In this document: one piece after another, positions 33,612-41,690 of the stretch
How positions within the stretch are numbered: the first letter of the stretch is position 1
Layout of the letters: the number at the start of each line of letters is the position of its first letter
Program-made: the position numbers and the translations under genes
Assembly (NCBI RefSeq): GCF_016908315.1
Contig: NZ_JAFBDQ010000002.1
Location: forward strand, 62,001 to 126,000
Length of the DNA: 64,000 nucleotides
From: Halanaerobacter jeridensis
GTDB taxonomy: Bacteria > Bacillota > Halanaerobiia > Halobacteroidales > Halobacteroidaceae
Direction: 5' to 3'
The notes under the pieces: generated by a model
Databases searched by the model: none
The model's input: the letters and a program-made list of their open reading frames with translations, nothing else
Told to the model about the DNA's origin: nothing

Positions 33612-34544
33612 ATGGTTATTCATAATCAAAAAGTTGATTATTTATATCTACCAAAAGGAACAATTCTAAATGATAAATATCTAGTTAAAGATAAATTAGT
33701 GCCTAAAAGTAATTTGTCTATTGTCTACTTGGCTGTTAATTCTATCACTGGAGAAAAGGTAATAGTCAAGGAATTTTTTCCACAGGAATTAGTACTTAGA
33801 GACCTTGATGGAATAAAAGTTGTCCCAAAATACTCTAATCAAAAATCATTAAAAAAAGAAGTGAGTTTCTTTTTACAAGAAGCTAAAATCATGAAACAGA
33901 TTAAAAGTCCTGGTGTTGCTTGCTGCTATGATTACTTTAAAGCTAATAATACTGGATATATAGTATTAAAGTATTATCAAGGAGCAAATTTAAAAGATTA
34001 TTTTAAGCAACAGCAGTTAGACTTAAGAAAGTTTCTACTGCAAGTTTTTTATCCGTTATTAAAGACAGTTGCTAGCATTCATGAACAAAACTACATTCAC
34101 CGTGATTTAAAACCTACTAATATAATATACACCGATAAACCGATATTAATAGATTTTGGTTCGGCAGTTCAATATACAACTACGGAAAATAAAAGAAGAG
34201 TTTTAACCCCTGGTTATTCCCCCTTGGAATTTCATTCAGAAGAAAGTAAACAAGGTCCTAGTTCAGATGTTTATAGTTTAGCAGCTATTTTATATTATTA
34301 TTTTACTTTTCAACCACCTTTAGCTGTTAAAGAAAGAATTATTGAGGATAGTTTATTGCCTGTTTCTGAATTTAACCCCTGGGTTTCTCAGGGGTTAAAT
34401 GATTTTATAATTAGGAATTTATCTTTGGAATCTAAATATAGAGACCAAAGTATTGCAGAATTTAGATTGAATTTAAGGCTTGAGTATCTTAAAATAAAAA
34501 GTAAGAAAATTCTTAAATCTTTTTTTAGTAATTTATTTTCATAG
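33612..34544 (+). CDS. Ser/Thr protein kinase
   Basis: 310 residues with a complete Hanks-type catalytic core: ATP-binding Lys in EKVIVKEFFP, catalytic loop YIHRDLKPTNI, metal-binding DFGSA, and TPGYSPLEFH as activation/P+1 segment, SDVYSLAAILYYYF. No membrane segment or PASTA domain, unlike the cell-wall kinases of other Firmicutes. It is a soluble partner of the FHA/PP2C genes upstream, likely phosphorylating FHA-bound substrates to switch the injection system. AAAGGAG precedes ATG 33612. Confidence 0.9.
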   Translation: MVIHNQKVDYLYLPKGTILNDKYLVKDKLVPKSNLSIVYLAVNSITGEKVIVKEFFPQELVLRDLDGIKVVPKYSNQKSLKKEVSFFLQEAKIMKQIKSPGVACCYDYFKANNTGYIVLKYYQGANLKDYFKQQQLDLRKFLLQVFYPLLKTVASIHEQNYIHRDLKPTNIIYTDKPILIDFGSAVQYTTTENKRRVLTPGYSPLEFHSEESKQGPSSDVYSLAAILYYYFTFQPPLAVKERIIEDSLLPVSEFNPWVSQGLNDFIIRNLSLESKYRDQSIAEFRLNLRLEYLKIKSKKILKSFFSNLFS

Positions 34545-34584
34545 ACTAGTTTCTCTGCTCTAAGATAATTTAATAGTAGAATAG

Positions 34585-34612
34585 TTGCATTTTATTGATT
34601 ATATGGTATAAT
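34585..34612 (+). promoter_or_regulatory. Promoter of the accD operon
   Basis: TTGCAT (34585-34590), 16 bases, TATAAT (34607-34612). A near-palindrome AATACTAAGTATT lies about 25 bases downstream and may be an operator; it does not match the FapR consensus well. The 230-bp spacer contains no gene. Confidence 0.65.
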
Positions 34613-34785
34613 ATGAGCAGTATATTGTGGAGTAAAATACTAAGTATTATGTTTTATCAATTTTGTTTTTGTGTATAATATTGATAGAGTCTTAAAAAAG
34701 CATCTTTTTAAAATCAAAGGAGATGTAATTAAAAAGTTTAAATATGTAAAGAATAAAATGATATGTTTAGGGTGAGGTGGAAGTC

Positions 34786-35700
34786 TTGTTAAAGGACTTT
34801 TTTAGTAGTAAATCAAAATATGTGACTGTTGAAACAAAGAAAAGAACTAAAAACAGAGATGAAGAGACAAATGAACAGAAACGAAAGAAAGAAATGCCGG
34901 ATGATTTATGGACTAAGTGTGACGAATGTGAAGAAATTATCTTTAACAAAAAATTGGCAGAAAATTTAAAGGTTTGTCCAGAATGCGACTATCATTTCCG
35001 CTTAACAGCTACAGAAAGAATTTCACTATTAGTTGATAATGAAGATGACTTTGAGGAATATGATGGTGATTTAGAAGCTGGAAATCCGCTAGATTTTCCT
35101 AATTATGAAGATAAAATTAAGAAATATCAAGAAAAAACTGATTTGAAAGAAGCTGTATTGACTGGAGTAGGTAAAGTTAATGGTTATGAAGTTTCTTTAG
35201 TTGCTTTAGACTACAGATTCTTGATGGGTAGTATGAATTCAGTTGTAGGAGAGAAAATAACTAGAGCTATTGAAAGAGCCATCGAATTAGAATTGCCTTT
35301 GATTATTGTTGCTGGAGGTGGCGGTGGTGCTAGAATGTATGAAGGAATGTTATCCTTAATGCAAATGGCTAAGACTAGCGCTGCTTTGAAAAAATTAGAT
35401 GATGCTGGTCAATTATTTATTTCTATAGTAACTGACCCGACTTTTGGTGGTATTTCAGCTAGTTTTGCTTCTTTAGGTGATATTAATATTGGTGAAGCCG
35501 GGGCTAAAGTAGGTTTTGCTGGTCCTAGAGTAATTAAACAAACTATTAATAAAGAATTACCTGATAATTTTCAAACTTCTGAATTTTTACAAAAGAATGG
35601 AATGATCGATAAAGTGGTTGAAAGAAAAGAACTAAAAGATTTGTTAGGAAAATTATTAGATATTCATAATGTTAGAGGTGACGATAATGGGGGACAATAA
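34786..35700 (+). CDS. accD: Acetyl-CoA carboxylase carboxyltransferase subunit beta
   Basis: About 304 residues. TTG 34786 gives the family start MLKDFFSSKSKYVTV and stands 6 bases behind GAGGTGG; GTG 34777 is less likely. A zinc ribbon (CDEC and CPEC, Cys-x2-Cys twice) is followed by the crotonase-like carboxyltransferase domain, with GGGGGARMYEG, DPTFGGISASFASLGD and FAGPRVI. With AccA it transfers CO2 from biotin to acetyl-CoA for fatty-acid synthesis. The 3' end overlaps accA, giving coupled expression of the heterotetramer. Confidence 0.96.
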   Translation: MLKDFFSSKSKYVTVETKKRTKNRDEETNEQKRKKEMPDDLWTKCDECEEIIFNKKLAENLKVCPECDYHFRLTATERISLLVDNEDDFEEYDGDLEAGNPLDFPNYEDKIKKYQEKTDLKEAVLTGVGKVNGYEVSLVALDYRFLMGSMNSVVGEKITRAIERAIELELPLIIVAGGGGGARMYEGMLSLMQMAKTSAALKKLDDAGQLFISIVTDPTFGGISASFASLGDINIGEAGAKVGFAGPRVIKQTINKELPDNFQTSEFLQKNGMIDKVVERKELKDLLGKLLDIHNVRGDDNGGQ

Positions 35701-36643
35701 ATTAGATTTTGAGCAACCTCTGATTGAGTTAGAAGAAAAGATTAATGAATTAACTGAATTTATGGAGACGAAAGATATAGATTTAACTGATGAGGTTGAT
35801 AGATTGAAAAATAGAGCAGATACTGTGCGGGAAGAAATATTTGCTAATTTAGAGCCGTGGCAAATTTTAGAGATAGCCCGTCATCCTGAACGGCCGACAG
35901 TTTTAGAATATACTCAGATGATGTGTGATGAATTCATAGAATTACATGGTGATCGCAATTTTAGTGATGATAAAGCTTTAGTTGGTGGGATTGGTAAACT
36001 GGGTGATGAAGCAGTAACCATTATTGGTCACCAAAAAGGTAAGACTACCAAAGAAAATATAAAGAGAAACTTTGGTATGGCTCATCCAGAAGGTTATCGT
36101 AAAGCTCTGCGTTTAATGAAACAGGCTGAAAAATTTGATCGGCCAATTATATCTTTAATTAATACTCCTGGAGCTTATCCTGGTATTGGAGCTGAAGAAA
36201 GAGGTCAAGCAGAAGCAATTGCTCGCAATATGCGAGAAATGATAGATTTAACAGTTCCTATTATTATAGTGGTAATTGGTGAAGGAGGCAGTGGAGGTGC
36301 CTTAGGTATAGGTGTTGGAGATAAAATTTTAATGTTAGAATATAGCTATTATTCTGTTTGTTCTCCTGAAGCTTGTGCTGCTATTTTATGGGAAGATTCT
36401 GATCAAGCTGAGACTGCTGCTGAAGCCTTGAAATTAACTGCTAAGGATTTACTTGAACTAGATATTATAGATGATATTATTGCTGAACCTCCTGGTGGTG
36501 CTCATAGAGATTATGAACGTAGTGCTAAATTATTAAAAGAGGAAATTCTTAAAGAAATTAAGCAATTACAACAACTATCTCAGGATGAATTATTAGAGCT
36601 TAGATATAATAAATTCAGAAAGATGGGTCAGATTAAAGAATAG
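35687..36643 (+). CDS. accA: Acetyl-CoA carboxylase carboxyltransferase subunit alpha
   Basis: About 318 residues. ATG 35687 follows AGAGGTG by 6 bases and overlaps the accD end by 14 bases; ATG 35669 precedes the ribosome site. It has the N-terminal helical region, ELHGDRNFSDD, SLINTPGAYPGIGAEERGQ, GEGGSGGALGIGVGD and YSVCSPEACAAILW, all classic for AccA. The order accD-accA-pfkA-pyk is common in Firmicutes and links fatty-acid synthesis with lower glycolysis. Confidence 0.96.
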   Translation: MGDNKLDFEQPLIELEEKINELTEFMETKDIDLTDEVDRLKNRADTVREEIFANLEPWQILEIARHPERPTVLEYTQMMCDEFIELHGDRNFSDDKALVGGIGKLGDEAVTIIGHQKGKTTKENIKRNFGMAHPEGYRKALRLMKQAEKFDRPIISLINTPGAYPGIGAEERGQAEAIARNMREMIDLTVPIIIVVIGEGGSGGALGIGVGDKILMLEYSYYSVCSPEACAAILWEDSDQAETAAEALKLTAKDLLELDIIDDIIAEPPGGAHRDYERSAKLLKEEILKEIKQLQQLSQDELLELRYNKFRKMGQIKE

Positions 36644-36678
36644 TAAGTATTAATTTTAGGGAGGGGATTAATAAAAAA

Positions 36679-37683
36679 ATGAGTAATTTAGCTGTTCTTA
36701 CTAGTGGTGGAGATGCACCAGGCATGAATGCAGCAGTTAGAGCTGTTGTTAGGAAAGCACTTAGTGAAGGCCTTGAAGTATTTGGAGTTCAAAGAGGTTA
36801 TGCAGGTGTTATAGATGGAGATTTTATAAAATTAAATAGTAGTTCAGTAAGTGATGTTATTGGTCAAGGTGGAACCTTTTTGCGTTCAGCTCGTTGTGAT
36901 GAGTTTAGAACTCCAGCAGGGCGTAAAAAAGCTGCTGAGAAATTGCGGTCTAAAGGTATAGAAAATTTAGTAGTAATTGGTGGAGATGGTTCTTTTACTG
37001 GAGCTAAACTACTATCAGAAGAAACTGGCATTAATACTATTGGAGTACCTGCTACTATTGATAATGATATTGCTTGTACTCATGATTCTATTGGCTATGA
37101 TACAGCTTTAAATACTATTATTGATGCGATTAGTAAAATTCGTGATACAGCTAGTTCTCACGAAAGAGCATTTGTAATTGAAACAATGGGTAGACATGCT
37201 GGTTTCTTAGCTTTAGCAGCTGGATTAGCAGGAGGCGCAGAATCTATTTTAGTGCCTGAGCGGAAAACTGATGTTGACGAAGTATGTCAGACAATTCAGA
37301 AAGATTATGAAGAAGGAAAGATACATAGCATTATTCTAGTTGCTGAAGGTGTAGAACTAGAAGGTCAAAGATTTGAAACTAATCGTGAAATGAATGAAAG
37401 TCCTGCTTTTGCTTTAAGTAAAGAGATTAGTGATCGTACTGAATTTGAAGCCCGAGTTACTATTTTAGGTCATATTCAAAGAGGAGGGGCTCCAACAGGC
37501 AGAGATAGATTATTGGCTAGTAGATTAGGAGCTGCTGCTGTAGATAGACTATTGGCAGGAGAATCTAATGTAATGGTGGGATTAGTTAATAGTCAAGTTC
37601 AGGCATCACCAATTAAAGATGCAATTGAGCAAGAAAAAGAACTAGATATGGACTTATACGAGTTATCAACTATTTTATCTTAA
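36679..37683 (+). CDS. pfkA: 6-phosphofructokinase
   Basis: 334 residues of group A PFK. GGDAPGMN near the N-terminus, GGDGS (Gly104 position, predicting ATP rather than pyrophosphate as donor), and the catalytic TIDNDI. Two deviations: Ala instead of Gly just before TIDND (PATIDNDI) and TH instead of TD after it (CTHDSIGYDTA). RGG-type GHIQRGGAPTGRDR is normal. Ribosome site GGGAGGGG precedes ATG 36679. It phosphorylates fructose 6-phosphate, committing carbon to glycolysis. Confidence 0.94.
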   Translation: MSNLAVLTSGGDAPGMNAAVRAVVRKALSEGLEVFGVQRGYAGVIDGDFIKLNSSSVSDVIGQGGTFLRSARCDEFRTPAGRKKAAEKLRSKGIENLVVIGGDGSFTGAKLLSEETGINTIGVPATIDNDIACTHDSIGYDTALNTIIDAISKIRDTASSHERAFVIETMGRHAGFLALAAGLAGGAESILVPERKTDVDEVCQTIQKDYEEGKIHSIILVAEGVELEGQRFETNREMNESPAFALSKEISDRTEFEARVTILGHIQRGGAPTGRDRLLASRLGAAAVDRLLAGESNVMVGLVNSQVQASPIKDAIEQEKELDMDLYELSTILS

Positions 37684-37714
37684 GGATGAACATAAATTAA
37701 GGGGGAGAAATTAA

Positions 37715-39472
37715 ATGAGAAGAACAAAAATAGTTTGTACAATAGGACCTGCAAGTGATGATAAAGAGACTTTAACTGAATTGATTGATGCTGGAATGAA
37801 TGTAGCGCGGTTAAACTTTTCTCATGGAGACCATGCAGAGCAAAAAGCAAAGTTAGAAAGAATTAGAGAAATTACTAATAACAATGAGGGTGATCGTAAG
37901 GCTGCTATCTTGTTAGATACTAAAGGTCCTGAAATTAGAACTGGAAAATTAGAAACTGATGAAAAAGTGTACTTAGAAAAAGGGCAAGAATTTATAGTGA
38001 CTACTGAAGACATTGCTGGAAATAGTGATAAAGTTTCTATTTCTTACAAAGGAATTTGTGATGATTTAGAAACAGGAGACACTATTTTAGTTGATGATGG
38101 GTTAATTGGTTTAGAGGTTAAAGAAATCCAAGACCCAGAGATAACTTGTGAAGTAATTAACGGAGGTAAATTAGGATCTACAAAAGGAGTTAATTTACCA
38201 GGAGTACCAGTTAGATTACCAGCAATTACTGAGAAAGATGTTAATGATATTAAATTTGGGATTGAAAATGAAGTTGACTTTATTGCTGCTTCATTTATTA
38301 GAAAAGCTGATGATGTATTATCAATTAGAGAAATTTTAGAAGAACATGATGCAGATATTAATATTATTGCTAAGATAGAGAACCAAGAAGGAGTAGAAAA
38401 TGTTGATGAAATTCTAGAAGTAGCTGATGGTTTAATGGTTGCTCGAGGTGACTTAGGTGTAGAAATTCCACCAGAAGAAGTTCCTGCTGCTCAGAAAATG
38501 ATGATTAAGAAGTGTAATAGAGCAGGTAAGCCAGTTATTACTGCTACTCAAATGCTTGACTCTATGATTGAAAATCCACGACCTACAAGAGCAGAAGCAA
38601 GTGACGTAGCTAATGCAATCTATGATGGTACCGATGCTACAATGTTATCTGGAGAAACTGCTATGGGGGATTATCCAGTCGCTTCTGTTGATACAATGAA
38701 TAGAATTGCAAGAGAAACAGAAAAGGCATTACAATATGAGCAATTAATTGATCGACCAGATTTAACACCAGCTAAAACAATTACTAATTCTATCTGTCAT
38801 GATACTTGTAAGACAGCTTATGAATTAGATGCATCGGCTATTATTACTTCTACTCGTTCTGGATATACGGCTCGTATGGTTTCTAAGTATAGACCATATG
38901 CTCCAATTATTGCAGTAACACCAAACAAGAAAGTATTTAATAAATTAATTCTATCTTGGGGAGTTAAGCCAGTATTAGCAGATATCACTCAAAATACTGA
39001 TGAAATGATTGATAAATCAGTAGAAGCTACTAAAGAAGCTGGTTATATTGAGAATGGTGATTTAGCAGTAATTACTGCTGGAGCACCAGGAGTACCAAGT
39101 ACAACTAATCTATTAAAAGTAGAAATTGTTGGAGAAGCTGCTTTACGTGGAGTTGGAGTAGGAAATAAAGCAGCAAGTGGGAAAATTTGCGTAGCTGAAA
39201 ATGCTGATGATGCAATTGAAAATATTGAAGATGGAGATATTTTGGTAGCACCAGAAACTACTAAAGCTTATGCTCCAGCATTAGAAAAAGCAGTAGCATT
39301 AATTACAGAAGAACCAGGAGTTACATCTCATGCTGCTACTAAAGGAATGGAATTAGATATTCCAGTAATTGTAGGAGTATCAGGAGCAGTTAGAGATTTA
39401 TCAACTGGTGATACTGTTACAGTAGATAGTATTCGTGGTTTAATTTATAAAGGTGAAGCTAAAGTACTATAA
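37715..39472 (+). CDS. pyk: Pyruvate kinase with extra C-terminal PEP-utilising domain
   Basis: 585 residues, about 110 longer than the minimal enzyme. The core has TKIVCTIGPAS, MNVARLNFSHGDH, DTKGPEIRTG, IIAKIENQEGVEN, VARGDLGVEIP and ATQMLDSMIENP. After the C domain comes a phosphohistidine-type domain with the PGVTSHAATKGMELDIPVIVG segment, as in Bacillus and Clostridia. It makes pyruvate and ATP from PEP. It follows pfkA by 31 bases and is closed by a strong terminator, so accD-accA-pfkA-pyk form one unit. Confidence 0.96.
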   Translation: MRRTKIVCTIGPASDDKETLTELIDAGMNVARLNFSHGDHAEQKAKLERIREITNNNEGDRKAAILLDTKGPEIRTGKLETDEKVYLEKGQEFIVTTEDIAGNSDKVSISYKGICDDLETGDTILVDDGLIGLEVKEIQDPEITCEVINGGKLGSTKGVNLPGVPVRLPAITEKDVNDIKFGIENEVDFIAASFIRKADDVLSIREILEEHDADINIIAKIENQEGVENVDEILEVADGLMVARGDLGVEIPPEEVPAAQKMMIKKCNRAGKPVITATQMLDSMIENPRPTRAEASDVANAIYDGTDATMLSGETAMGDYPVASVDTMNRIARETEKALQYEQLIDRPDLTPAKTITNSICHDTCKTAYELDASAIITSTRSGYTARMVSKYRPYAPIIAVTPNKKVFNKLILSWGVKPVLADITQNTDEMIDKSVEATKEAGYIENGDLAVITAGAPGVPSTTNLLKVEIVGEAALRGVGVGNKAASGKICVAENADDAIENIEDGDILVAPETTKAYAPALEKAVALITEEPGVTSHAATKGMELDIPVIVGVSGAVRDLSTGDTVTVDSIRGLIYKGEAKVL

Positions 39473-39499
39473 AAGTTTTAAAATGGTTAAGATATTAAG

Positions 39500-39526
39500 T
39501 GCGCAGCTATTTAGCTGCGCATTTTT
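39500..39526 (+). terminator. Rho-independent terminator after pyk
   Basis: Perfect stem TGCGCAGCTA / TAGCTGCGCA (39500-39509, 39512-39521) followed by TTTTT. Confidence 0.9.
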
Positions 39527-39546
39527 ACTATTAAGGAAGTGATAGT

Positions 39547-40053
39547 ATGTTGCTTAAATTAATTTTGATATTTAGTATAGTTCCTTTGTTAGAATTTATG
39601 TTATTGATTAAATTAGGTGGTGTCATAGGTTTAGGTGCTACTATTTTATTAGTAGCAGGGACTGGTGTAGTAGGTATTTCAATTGCGCGCCAGCAGGGCT
39701 TAGCAATTATTTCTGATATTAAAATGAAATTTAACCAGGGCCAAATGCCCAAAGATGAATTGCTAGATGGAGGGCTAGTCTTAGTTGGCTCAGCAATGCT
39801 ATTAACCCCAGGATTGATTACAGATACTTTAGGGTTTTTATTGATTGTACCATTTACTAGACCAATCATGAGAAAAATTGTGCGAGATAAAATCTTGAGT
39901 AATTTTGTTGTGTCTCATAATCTCAATAGAAATGACCACACAAATCAGCAAGAAAGTTATCATGATGATTATACTGTGGATAATGATGAGGAAGTAATTG
40001 ATATTACAGATTATGAAGAAATAGAAGAAGAACAGAATGATAGTAACGAGTGA
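39547..40053 (+). CDS. fxsA: FxsA-family membrane protein
   Basis: 168 residues. Hydrophobic segments LLKLILIFSIVPLLEFMLLI, VIGLGATILLVAGTGVVGI and LVLVGSAMLLTPGLITDTLGFLLIVPF match FxsA, whose overexpression relieves F-plasmid exclusion of phage T7 in E. coli; the natural role is unclear. The acidic tail after the last membrane helix is typical. ATG 39547 follows AAGGAAGTG. It sits alone between two terminators. Confidence 0.85.
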   Translation: MLLKLILIFSIVPLLEFMLLIKLGGVIGLGATILLVAGTGVVGISIARQQGLAIISDIKMKFNQGQMPKDELLDGGLVLVGSAMLLTPGLITDTLGFLLIVPFTRPIMRKIVRDKILSNFVVSHNLNRNDHTNQQESYHDDYTVDNDEEVIDITDYEEIEEEQNDSNE

Positions 40054-40083
40054 GCATTAAAATAGAATGAAAGATATATTTTA

Positions 40084-40119
40084 AGAGCAATTGCGTTTTA
40101 AAGCGTAGTTGCTCTTTTT
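40084..40119 (+). terminator. Rho-independent terminator after fxsA
   Basis: AGAGCAATTGCG (40084-40095) pairs with GCGTAGTTGCTCT (40103-40115), one bulge, then TTTTT. A second perfect hairpin ATAAAGCTTCACT / AGTGAAGCTTTAT follows immediately (about 40125-40154). Confidence 0.85.
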
Positions 40120-40152
40120 CTATATAAAGCTTCACTTTGCAGTGAAGCTTTA

Positions 40153-40303
40153 TAGCTAGAAGTAAGTAGCTAGGAGCTAGTAGTTAAAAACATAAAATCA
40201 AATTCAAAACCTAAAACATTAACCTAGTATTCAATAATTCAAAGCTATGAACTGTTTTTTGGTTTTGAATTTACTACTAGCCACTAGCTTTTATCTACTA
40301 GCT
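40153..40303. repeat. Long imperfect hairpin in the fxsA-LysM spacer
   Basis: The left arm carries AGTAGCTAGGAGCTAGTAG and ATCAAATTCAAAACC; the right arm carries GGTTTTGAATTTACTACTAG and CTACTAGCTAG, its degenerate complement. It is another long intergenic hairpin with its own arm sequence. A short GTGGCAC/GTGCCAC palindrome follows at 40303-40322. The whole 338-bp spacer holds no gene. Confidence 0.6.
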
Positions 40304-40391
40304 AGTGGCACGATAGTGCCACTTTATATAGATTAACATTTACTAGAATCAGGAATATAATATTATAACAACTAAAGAAAGGAGTGATTTG

Positions 40392-40925
40392 ATGCCTAAT
40401 GGTAGAGATTGTCCTCCCGATACTGAAGAATATATAATTAAAGAAGGGGATACTTTATATAAAATAGCTCAAAATTTTGATACTACTATCTCAGCTTTGA
40501 TTGGTGCTAATCCAGGAATTAATCCCAATAATTTAAAAGTAGGAGATGCTTTATGTGTACCATTGCAAAAAAGGTTCCCCTCTTGTCCGGAAGAAAATTA
40601 TTATCGGATTCAGGCTGGAGATAGTCTATACAAAATTGCCCAGAGATTTAATATTTCTGCTGATGATTTACAAGAGGCTAATCCTAGATTAGATCCTGAT
40701 AATTTACAGATTGGAGAGGTGATATGCATTCCTGTGGCTACACCGCCAGTAGAATGTCCGGAAGGGTCAACGGCTTATTTGGTGCAAGAAGGAGATACTT
40801 TTTATTCAATTGCTCGTAAATTTAGAGTGTCAGTTGAAGATTTGCAGGCAGCTAATCCAGGTGTTGATTCTAGTGGTTTATTGATTGGACAGAAAATTTG
40901 TATACCAACTGAGATATTGCCTTAG
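40392..40925 (+). CDS. Protein with three LysM domains
   Basis: 177 residues, almost entirely three LysM modules at about residues 13-55, 68-112 and 125-170, each with YxIxxGDxLYKIA-type start and an N-P-x-(I/L/V)-(N/D) segment. LysM binds N-acetylglucosamine of peptidoglycan or chitin-like polymers. There is no signal peptide, as in spore-coat-type LysM proteins of Firmicutes, so a spore or release-by-lysis location is possible. ATG 40392 follows AAAGGAG. The stop overlaps the convergent gene by four bases. Confidence 0.88.
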   Translation: MPNGRDCPPDTEEYIIKEGDTLYKIAQNFDTTISALIGANPGINPNNLKVGDALCVPLQKRFPSCPEENYYRIQAGDSLYKIAQRFNISADDLQEANPRLDPDNLQIGEVICIPVATPPVECPEGSTAYLVQEGDTFYSIARKFRVSVEDLQAANPGVDSSGLLIGQKICIPTEILP

Positions 40926-41659
40926 TTATTTTTTTCTACTAAGTGTTTCCAATATTTTTTAGGCATGTTTTGCTGTTGCAATTTCTTGTTTTGACGATTT
41001 TCAATAGCAATGCTGTCAAAAAATTCTTGCCAGAGATCTTGATATTCTTCTTCCATAGCTGATAATTCAATTTCTGTTTCAGTTAAAGGAGTTAAAGCCC
41101 ATTCTTGTTGGTTATAAATTGCTGCCCACTCTCGAGATAGGTCATGGATGATCCAGTCTTGATCACTCAGTCTTTTGGCAAAATGACGAGCTAAAATTTC
41201 GATAATATTGTAATCTGGTTCCATTGGCCCGTAATAAACTCCATTTTTCAAAGTTCTAAAGCGCAGTAGACCTTTCATCCGGTGTGCTTCACGACTAACT
41301 TTTCTGCGGGCTGATTTTATTTTTTTGACTATATCATTAGAGTGAAATTTATTGACTTGTCCTCCTTCTTTAAAAGCTAATTTCAGGTAATGAAATAAGT
41401 TGATTTCAATTTCTTCTAATTCAGATAAAAAACAATAATAAACAGTTCTAAGAGTATAACTAGAAATTTTATCTTTAATAGCCGCATATACTTTATCAGA
41501 TTTTTCTTCGTCCGTTTCTATTTTTTTAGTAGTACTAAATAAATTAGTAGTGAAATTTTCTTCACTGACTATTTGTTCAGGGGGGTTGTCACTGTAAAAA
41601 GCTTCATAAATAGCGGTTAGAAAGCCTTGAAAACTACCATCATAAATAAAATAAAGCAT
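40922..41659 (-). CDS. TIGR03915-type putative DNA-repair protein
   Basis: 245 residues starting MLYFIYDGSFQGFLTAIYEAF, the signature opening of the TIGR03915 family, with ARRKVSREAHRMKGLLRFR, YYGPMEPDYNIIEILARHF and DWIIHDLSREWAAIYN further on. This family always pairs with a radical SAM protein and is thought to act in DNA modification or repair; the biochemical activity is not established. The radical SAM partner lies 31 bases upstream on the same strand, so the two form an operon. Confidence 0.9.
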   Translation of the reverse strand: MLYFIYDGSFQGFLTAIYEAFYSDNPPEQIVSEENFTTNLFSTTKKIETDEEKSDKVYAAIKDKISSYTLRTVYYCFLSELEEIEINLFHYLKLAFKEGGQVNKFHSNDIVKKIKSARRKVSREAHRMKGLLRFRTLKNGVYYGPMEPDYNIIEILARHFAKRLSDQDWIIHDLSREWAAIYNQQEWALTPLTETEIELSAMEEEYQDLWQEFFDSIAIENRQNKKLQQQNMPKKYWKHLVEKNN

Positions 41660-41690
41660 ATTGTCACCTCGAAATCGTTAATAATAATCC

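Noticed and set aside
34630-34665. FapR operator before accD
   Set aside because: AATACTAAGTATT is palindromic but does not match the TTAGTACC-type FapR consensus closely.
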